Part shown: one piece after another, positions 25,850-31,181 of the stretch
Position numbering within the stretch: position 1 is the stretch's first letter
Layout of the letters: the number at the start of each line of letters is the position of its first letter
DNA from: JAWVZU01 sp033722075
GTDB taxonomy: Bacteria; Pseudomonadota; Gammaproteobacteria; Xanthomonadales; SZUA-38
Direction: 5' to 3'
Assembly: GCA_033722075.1 (NCBI GenBank)
Contig: JAWVZU010000013.1
Location: forward strand, 1 to 31,181
Length of the DNA stretch: 31,181 nucleotides
Notes under the pieces: generated by a model
Told to the model about the DNA's origin: nothing
The model's database searches: none
What the model saw: only the letters and a program-made list of their open reading frames with translations
Position numbers and translations under genes: made by a program

Positions 25850-26261
25850 GGAGAAAGCGCCGAAGGGCCCAGGCGATGGCGCCGACCGCGGCCCCGAACA
25901 CGACCCCGATGATGATACCGCCGGCGATGAACTGCACGATCAACTTGCCGGACGAGCCCTGCATCTTGTTTGCGTGCCAGGGGTTGTTTTCGATATAGCG
26001 GTCCAGCAGAACCGCGGAAGTGCTGCCGTGCAGCAAACCGGCAAGCGCGCTCGAAACCAGCAAGGTGAGAAACAGGGGCTCGACCTGCCGCTGAAAACAG
26101 AAGTACACCCAGGTGGCATAAACCAGCCACCAGAGTGGATTTTCGATCATGGGAGGCAAGCCGATCAGGCAGGACACGAGCGCCATTAAAATCCCGCTGG
26201 CGGCGAATACGGCGACCAGATCCCACGGGAGTTGAGCGAGCATCTCAGGCATCCGAGGCAT
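25842..26261 (-). CDS. Small uncharacterised membrane protein
   Basis: About 139 residues with four hydrophobic segments (LVAVFAASGILMALVSCLIGLPP, PLWWLVYATWVYFCF, LFLTLLVSSALAGLLHG, LIVQFIAGGIIIGVVFGAAVGAIAWAL). I do not recognise a family. Several in-frame starts compete: ATG at 26261, 26252 and 26243; the last follows the stop of the TfoX-C gene by one base, which would fit re-initiation. All choices imply coupling to that gene. Confidence 0.65.
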   Translation of the reverse strand: MPRMPEMLAQLPWDLVAVFAASGILMALVSCLIGLPPMIENPLWWLVYATWVYFCFQRQVEPLFLTLLVSSALAGLLHGSTSAVLLDRYIENNPWHANKMQGSSGKLIVQFIAGGIIIGVVFGAAVGAIAWALRRFLLT

Positions 26262-26532
26262 CACCCTCCCGGGCTTCGAGGGCCAGCAGAAGGCTGGTTC
26301 GGTGGTCCCGCGCCACCTCTTGCCAGGGCATCCCGGAAAGGGCCCCTTCCAGAGCCCAGAGCAGGTTGAGACTTGCGCCGATACCTGCCTTGCGCACGGC
26401 CGCGAAAGCGCCTACGGAGCCAAGGTCCCTCAGATCATCGACAGAGGCGATGCCGGCGGCGGCCAACATGTCTCTGGACCGCGGCCCCAGGCCCGGCAGG
26501 TCAGCGATGGTCTGGGTTTGCTCGGGATTCAT
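26245..26532 (-). CDS. TfoX C-terminal-domain protein
   Basis: The 95-residue product is almost entirely a TfoX_C domain: LPGLGPRSRDMLAAAGIASVDDLRDLGSVGAFAAVRKAGI, then LLWALEGALSGMPWQEVARDHRTSLLLALE. The first part is a helix-hairpin-helix-like unit. In Haemophilus and Vibrio, full-length TfoX/Sxy has an extra N-terminal domain and drives competence genes; that domain is absent here. Stand-alone TfoX_C proteins are common and have no fixed role. It lies between the ABM monooxygenase and membrane-protein genes on the same strand. Confidence 0.85.
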   Translation of the reverse strand: MNPEQTQTIADLPGLGPRSRDMLAAAGIASVDDLRDLGSVGAFAAVRKAGIGASLNLLWALEGALSGMPWQEVARDHRTSLLLALEAREGDASDA

Positions 26533-26551
26533 GTTCGTGAGTTACCGGCAG

Positions 26552-26854
26552 TCACAGGGGGAGTTGCTCCTGGTCCGATTCATACATTCGCACTGCAACA
26601 TCCGTGGGACCGATAGCCTCCAGGGCGGAACGAAAGCGGGCCATGTGCGGCGTCTGAAAGTGTTCCTGCAAGGCTTCCCTGCTTTCCCAGCGCTCGATTA
26701 CCCGCAGCATGTTGGCGTCCAGGAGGTCCACCGCATAGGCATAGTCGATGCAGCCCGCCTCGGCGCGGCTGGCCCGGATCATCTCCTCCATCGCGGACCT
26801 CGCTTCAGGCCAGCGATCTTCCGGAATACGCGCCTGTCCTTCGACGATAATCAT
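26552..26854 (-). CDS. Antibiotic biosynthesis monooxygenase (ABM)-domain protein, YgiN-like
   Basis: The 100-residue product is a single ABM ferredoxin-like domain: MIIVEGQARIPEDRWPEA, SRAEAGCIDYAYAVDLLDANMLRVIERWESREALQEHFQTPHMARF. The ERW...HF.TPH pattern is typical of YgiN-type putative quinol monooxygenases. The exact substrate is unknown. It is the first gene of a minus-strand set of three and divergent from the RND adaptor. Confidence 0.88.
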   Translation of the reverse strand: MIIVEGQARIPEDRWPEARSAMEEMIRASRAEAGCIDYAYAVDLLDANMLRVIERWESREALQEHFQTPHMARFRSALEAIGPTDVAVRMYESDQEQLPL

Positions 26855-26869
26855 GATGGAGAGAATTTA

Positions 26870-26887
26870 ACGGATTCTTGATTCCGT
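26870..26887. promoter_or_regulatory. Imperfect 18-bp palindrome in RND/ABM divergent region
   Basis: ACGGATTCTTGATTCCGT pairs in 7 of 9 positions. It lies 15 bp before the ABM gene and about 93 bp before the RND adaptor start. RND pumps are often controlled by TetR or MarR repressors binding such sites; no such regulator gene is in the window. Confidence 0.3.
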
Positions 26888-26979
26888 GAAAAACTCCTTG
26901 TGCCCTGTGTGGCCGAAAATACACGGTCTCTTCGCGGCGTAGAATATTCAATGGCCCGGTGAACAAGGCTCCAAACATC

Positions 26980-28053
26980 ATGAACAAGCTCAGGGCAATC
27001 GGCACAACCGTCATCGGCGCGGCGCTCATCGGAGCGACCGTGTGGATGGTGGCGGGCCTCCTGTCGGACAACCGTTCCGAGGCCACCGTGCCGCGCGGCG
27101 CAGGATTTTCCGTGCCGGTGGTGACCGCACCGGTAGCCTTTGAGGCCGAAGACCTGAAGCTCGACGCAGTGGGAACTTCGCGGGCCATTCGATCGGTAAC
27201 CCTTTATCCCGAGGCTGCCGGCGAGGTCGTGGCGGTCCGCTTTGAAGCGGGCCAGCCGGTCGAAGCGGGCGACCTCCTGGTCGAACTGGATGCGCGCGAC
27301 GAGAAACTCGCTCTCCAGCTGGCGGAAGTCCGCATCGCCGACGCGGAGCGGGTCCTGGCGAGATATTCGCGAGCGGAGGGCACCGATGCGGTACCTATCA
27401 CCGACCGCGAAGCGGCACAGACGACGCTGGCCACCGCCCGGATCGAGCGGGACCGGGCCCAGGTTGCCCTCGACGACCGGTACATTCGCGCACCGTTTTC
27501 CGGTGTCGTCGGCCTCACCGACGTCGAGCCGGGCGACCGGATCGATCCCTCCGTGGCCATTACCACACTGGACGACCGGTCTTCGCTGCTGGTCAGTTTC
27601 GAGGTGCCGGAACTGATGCTGAACGCCGTTCGCGAGGGCCAGGAGATTGAAGTGACGACCTGGAACAAGCAGGGTCCGACCGCGTCCGGCGAGGTCGTGG
27701 AACTGGGCAGTCGAATCGATCCGGTGACCCGCACCGCGACAGCGCGGGCGCGGGTCGAGAACCCGCAAGACCAGCTGCGCCCGGGCATGAGCTTCCGCGT
27801 CAAACTGCGTATTGAAGGCGATGCCTATCCGGTGGTGCCGGAAGTCGCGTTGCAATGGGGCGCCGATGGCGCGTACGTGTGGACCGTACAGGACGGCAAG
27901 GCCGCCCGAGTCGGCGCCGACATCGTACAGCGGCGGGCAGGACGGGTCCTGGTGGAAGCCGAGCTGAGCGAAGGCACGCCAATCGTGGTCGAAGGGGTCC
28001 AGAGCATGCGCGAAGGGCGCCAGGTTGAACTGACCGACAGCCGGGGTTCCTGA
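26980..28053 (+). CDS. RND efflux periplasmic adaptor (membrane fusion protein)
   Basis: From the ATG at 26980 the product has 357 residues; an in-frame GTG at 26959 is possible. An uncleaved N-terminal membrane anchor (MNKLRAIGTTVIGAALIGATVWMVAG) has no lipobox. The lipoyl-like half motifs (VTLYPEAAGEVVAVRFEAGQPVEAGDLLVELD and RAPFSGVVGLTDVEPGDRID) flank a short helical hairpin, followed by the beta-barrel and membrane-proximal domains. It links the inner-membrane pump to an outer-membrane channel. Its TGA overlaps the pump ATG by one base (TGATG). TAGAAT at 26940-26945 may be a -10 box. Confidence 0.93.
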   Translation: MNKLRAIGTTVIGAALIGATVWMVAGLLSDNRSEATVPRGAGFSVPVVTAPVAFEAEDLKLDAVGTSRAIRSVTLYPEAAGEVVAVRFEAGQPVEAGDLLVELDARDEKLALQLAEVRIADAERVLARYSRAEGTDAVPITDREAAQTTLATARIERDRAQVALDDRYIRAPFSGVVGLTDVEPGDRIDPSVAITTLDDRSSLLVSFEVPELMLNAVREGQEIEVTTWNKQGPTASGEVVELGSRIDPVTRTATARARVENPQDQLRPGMSFRVKLRIEGDAYPVVPEVALQWGADGAYVWTVQDGKAARVGADIVQRRAGRVLVEAELSEGTPIVVEGVQSMREGRQVELTDSRGS

Positions 28054-31000
28054 TGGCGACGCCCGACACTGGCGGCCTGCCGGGGCTGAGCATCCGTCGT
28101 CCGGTCCTGGTTCTGGTCCTCAATCTCCTCATCGCCCTGGCGGGCATCGCAGCCCTGTTCGGCGTCGAGGTGCGGGAGCTTCCGGACGTCGATCGACCCA
28201 TCGTGAGCGTTCGGGCGGTATTTCCAGGCGCGTCGCCCGAGACCATGGACGCCGAGGTGACCAGCATCATCGAAGGGGCGGTTGCACGCGTCTCCGGCGT
28301 CCAGTCGATCCGATCGTCCAGCGAAGAAAACAACGCCCGGATCCGCGTCGAGTTCGCACCGTCCAAGGATCTCGACGACGCGGCTTCCGACGTTCGTGAA
28401 GCGGTCAGCCGCGTTCAGCGGGAGCTGCCCGACGACGTCGAACAGCTTGCCGTTTACAAGGCCGACGAGGATGCCTCGCCGATCATCACCCTCTCGGTGG
28501 TGAGCGACCGCTACGACGAGGACCGGCTGACCCGAATCGTCGAACAGGATGTGTTGCCCGAACTGACCTCGATCGAGGGCGTCGCCGACGTGTCGCTCTT
28601 CGGCGACCGACAGCGTCAGCTCCGGGTGGTGGTCGACCCCCTTCGCCTGGCCAGTTTCGGACTGTCCGTGACCGACGTGGCTGACGTTCTGGTCAGCGCC
28701 CAGTTCGACGTGCCAGCCGGAAGCTTCAAATCCGACGACCAGCAGCTTCTGGTGCGCGCCGATGCGTCGGCGGTGAGACCCGGGCAGGTGGAGGAAATCA
28801 TCATTCGGGGCACGACACGGGTCGGGGACATCGCCCAGGTGTTCTATGGCCCGGAAGATGCGGAATCCTACTCCCGCCTGAACGGACGGGCGGTCATCGG
28901 ACTCAATGTCGTGCGCCAGGCCGGCTCCAACACCATCGAGATCTCGGACCGGGTCCAGGTTGCGGTCAAGCGCCTGGATGAACGGCTGGATGGAATCCGG
29001 ATCATCACTTCCTCGGACGACGCCCAGTTCATCCGCGGTGCGGTCAGCGAAGTGCTCATCAGTCTCCTGCTGACCATCGGGATCGTCGTCGCCACCTTGT
29101 GGCTGTTCTTCGGCTCACCGACAGCGACGCTCGTTCCCAGCGTCGCCATCCCGCTGGCCCTGATCGGAACCGTCGCCGCCATGTGGCTGCTGGGCTTTTC
29201 GCTCAACATCCTGACGCTTCTCGCCTTGGTACTGGCCACCGGGCTGGTGGTGGACGATGCCATCGTCGTCATCGAGAACATCCAGCGCCGCCGCAGCCAG
29301 GGCCTGGGCCCGCGTGCCGCGGCGGTCATCGGCGCCAGGCAGGTGTTCTTTGCCGTCGTCGCCACCACCGCCGTCCTGATCGCGGTGTTCGTACCCATCT
29401 CCTTTCTTCCGGGCACCGCGGGACGTCTGTTCCGCGAGTTCGGCTTCGTGCTTGCGGTGGCCGTGACCATCTCCTCCTTCGTCTCGCTGTCGCTGGTGCC
29501 GGCCATGACCGCCCGCATGCCGAAGCGCACAACGTCGGCCGGCCCGCTGCGGCAGGCGGTCGTTCGCGTCGGTGAACGCCTCGCCGGGCTCTACCGCGGG
29601 CTGCTCCATCGGGCGCTGGATTTCTCTGCACTGACCTTCGTGATTGCCTTTTGCCTGCTGCTGCTCGCCGGCGGGCTGTACAAGGGCCTGCCGTCCGAAC
29701 TGCTTCCCGAGGAGGACCGGGGCGTGATCAGCATCATGGCCAGCGGTCCGGACGGCGTTGGACTCAGCTACATGGAGCGCCAGGTCGACCGGGTCGAGGA
29801 ACTGCTGATGCCGCTGGTCCAAAGCGGCGAGGTCGAGTCGCTGTACACGGTGGTCGGTTTCTACGATCCAAACCGGGTCCTGGTAACCGGTCGGCTGGCA
29901 CCCTGGGACGAGCGCAAGCGCAGCCAGCAGGAAATCATCGCATCGCTGGAAGATGATCTGAACGCCATTCCCGGCTCCAGCATTCGCATCTTTTCCAGCA
30001 ACAGCCTGAATCTTCGCGGCGCCGGTGGCGGCCTCGACGTAGCCCTTACCGGCAACACCTACCCGGAGATCTTCGCGGCCACCCAGTCCTTTGCCCGCGC
30101 CATCGAAGAGCGCCTGGCCAACATCTCCCAGCCGCGCATTTCCTATGATCCGACCCAACCCCAGCTGTCGGTCGTCATCGACCGCCGTCGCGCCGCTGAC
30201 CTCGGCATCTCGCTGGGCACGCTGGCGGCCACCCTGCGGGCGATGATCGACGGGGATGAGCTGGTCGATCTCAACGTCGATGACCGGGCAGTACCGATCT
30301 TCCTGGAATCCTCCAGCGGCGCGATCAACGACCCATCGGATCTGCTGAATCTTTATGTGCGAACCGATGCCGGCCGGCTTGTTCCCCTTTCCAGCGTCGT
30401 GTCACTCAAGGAGGAAGGGGTGGCCGCGGAACTCGACCGGCACGCGCAGCGTCGCGCCATCGAGATCGACCTCGCCGTGACCGCCGGCTACCCGCTCCAG
30501 TCGGCCGTCGACGACCTGCGAGGGCTCGCGGACGAGGTCCTGCCGGATGGAATCAACATGATCCTGCTGGGTGAAGCGGCCACGCTCGAGGAGACGTCGC
30601 GCGAGGTTGCGATCACCTACGGCATCGCGTTGCTGGTGGTCTTCCTGGTGCTGTGCGCCCAGTTCGAGAGCTTCACCAGCCCGCTGGTGATTACGCTCAC
30701 GGTGCCCTTCAGCATTGCCGCAGCGATCTACGCCCTGTTCCTGACCGGCATTTCCATCAACGTCTATTCGCAGATCGGACTGATCATGCTGATCGGCCTT
30801 ATGGCGAAGAACGGCATCCTCCTGGTCGAGTTCGCCGACCAGCTGCGCGATCGCGGCGCGAGCATTCGGGAGGCGGTGGAAGAAGCGGCCAATGTCCGCC
30901 TTCGCCCGATCGCCATGACCATCGCCTCCACCGCCCTCGGTGGCCTGCCCCTGATCCTCAGCAGCGGCCCCGGGGCGGAATCCCGCGAGGCCATCGGCTG

Positions 31001-31175
31001 GGTGATCTTCGGCGGCCTCGGCCTGTCCGCCCTGTTCACGCTGTTCCTGACGCCGGTCGTCTACCTTGGCCTGGCCCGGTTCAGCACCGCCCGGGCGGCC
31101 GAAGGCCAGCGCCTCAGGGACGAAATGGACGAAGCGCGACGAATTGAAGCGGCGCAAACACGACCCGCCGGCTAA
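28053..31175 (+). CDS. RND-family multidrug efflux pump subunit (AcrB/MexB type)
   Basis: The 1040-residue protein is complete, with the stop at 31173-31175. It starts with LSIRRPVLVLVLNLLIAL (first membrane segment) and has the twelve-segment, two-large-loop layout of HAE-1-like RND pumps. Proton-relay residues are present: D401/D402 in LVVDDAIVVIENI (segment 4) and K919 in LMAKNGILLVEFADQ (segment 10). Both porter loops carry the usual FPGASPE and SRVQRELPDDV motifs. It exports substrates (drugs, detergents or solvents) using the proton gradient. The substrate range cannot be told from sequence. The outer-membrane partner must be encoded elsewhere. Confidence 0.95.
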   Translation: MATPDTGGLPGLSIRRPVLVLVLNLLIALAGIAALFGVEVRELPDVDRPIVSVRAVFPGASPETMDAEVTSIIEGAVARVSGVQSIRSSSEENNARIRVEFAPSKDLDDAASDVREAVSRVQRELPDDVEQLAVYKADEDASPIITLSVVSDRYDEDRLTRIVEQDVLPELTSIEGVADVSLFGDRQRQLRVVVDPLRLASFGLSVTDVADVLVSAQFDVPAGSFKSDDQQLLVRADASAVRPGQVEEIIIRGTTRVGDIAQVFYGPEDAESYSRLNGRAVIGLNVVRQAGSNTIEISDRVQVAVKRLDERLDGIRIITSSDDAQFIRGAVSEVLISLLLTIGIVVATLWLFFGSPTATLVPSVAIPLALIGTVAAMWLLGFSLNILTLLALVLATGLVVDDAIVVIENIQRRRSQGLGPRAAAVIGARQVFFAVVATTAVLIAVFVPISFLPGTAGRLFREFGFVLAVAVTISSFVSLSLVPAMTARMPKRTTSAGPLRQAVVRVGERLAGLYRGLLHRALDFSALTFVIAFCLLLLAGGLYKGLPSELLPEEDRGVISIMASGPDGVGLSYMERQVDRVEELLMPLVQSGEVESLYTVVGFYDPNRVLVTGRLAPWDERKRSQQEIIASLEDDLNAIPGSSIRIFSSNSLNLRGAGGGLDVALTGNTYPEIFAATQSFARAIEERLANISQPRISYDPTQPQLSVVIDRRRAADLGISLGTLAATLRAMIDGDELVDLNVDDRAVPIFLESSSGAINDPSDLLNLYVRTDAGRLVPLSSVVSLKEEGVAAELDRHAQRRAIEIDLAVTAGYPLQSAVDDLRGLADEVLPDGINMILLGEAATLEETSREVAITYGIALLVVFLVLCAQFESFTSPLVITLTVPFSIAAAIYALFLTGISINVYSQIGLIMLIGLMAKNGILLVEFADQLRDRGASIREAVEEAANVRLRPIAMTIASTALGGLPLILSSGPGAESREAIGWVIFGGLGLSALFTLFLTPVVYLGLARFSTARAAEGQRLRDEMDEARRIEAAQTRPAG

Positions 31176-31181
31176 CCCGAA

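Overview
The window looks like a chromosome segment of a GC-rich (by eye a little over 60% G+C) gammaproteobacterium. Supporting signs are YheS, YceH and ArfB proteins close to the E. coli ones, a DUF4124 periplasmic protein, a TfoX C-terminal-domain protein and an RND pump. The genus cannot be fixed from the sequence; a Xanthomonadales/Chromatiales-type relative is a guess. Coding density is high and no insertion sequence, phage gene or CRISPR array is visible.

Bases 1-800 hold the end of a sensor kinase gene and an OmpR-type response regulator broken by an in-frame amber codon, then a paired REP-type palindrome. Bases 797-7367 form an electron-transfer island. On the minus strand, in transcription order, lie a membrane-anchored LuxR-type regulator, a protein with five membrane segments, five CxxCH haem sites and a TPR tail, an anchored FG-GAP/ASPIC beta-propeller protein, and a monohaem cytochrome c of the c' type; the last three overlap by 4 bp each. 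A cytochrome b561 is transcribed divergently. Together they suggest a quinol-to-multihaem route with an extracytoplasmic partner, and this is the best candidate here for an undescribed system. A CBS-pair protein follows.

Bases 7980-12982 carry signalling and stress genes: a membrane-anchored repeat protein with a C-terminal Hanks kinase domain, an orphan cyclic-nucleotide-binding protein, an FNR/Crp-like box, dps with a good terminator, a zinc-ribbon protein and a DUF4124 protein. Bases 13011-18068 are housekeeping: glutamine-dependent NAD synthetase, a DUF1499 protein, and yheS-yceH as an overlapping pair.

Bases 18069-18642 are noncoding except for tRNA-Arg(UCG). That tRNA is flanked, in inverted orientation, by diverged repeat units that each carry a copy of the first 25 bases of the same tRNA. 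This is the oddest DNA-level structure in the window.

Bases 18643-26854 mix small conserved and unknown genes: a membrane protein with arfB, a recently duplicated lipoprotein pair, an Sm-like periplasmic protein, a diguanylate cyclase with an insertion next to its inhibitory site, a NYN-domain nuclease candidate, a STAS-like protein, a peroxiredoxin-like/prolyl-hydroxylase fusion coupled to a sulfotransferase, and a minus-strand set (ABM monooxygenase, TfoX-C protein, small membrane protein). Bases 26980-31175 hold a complete RND adaptor and pump pair; no outer-membrane channel gene is inside the window.
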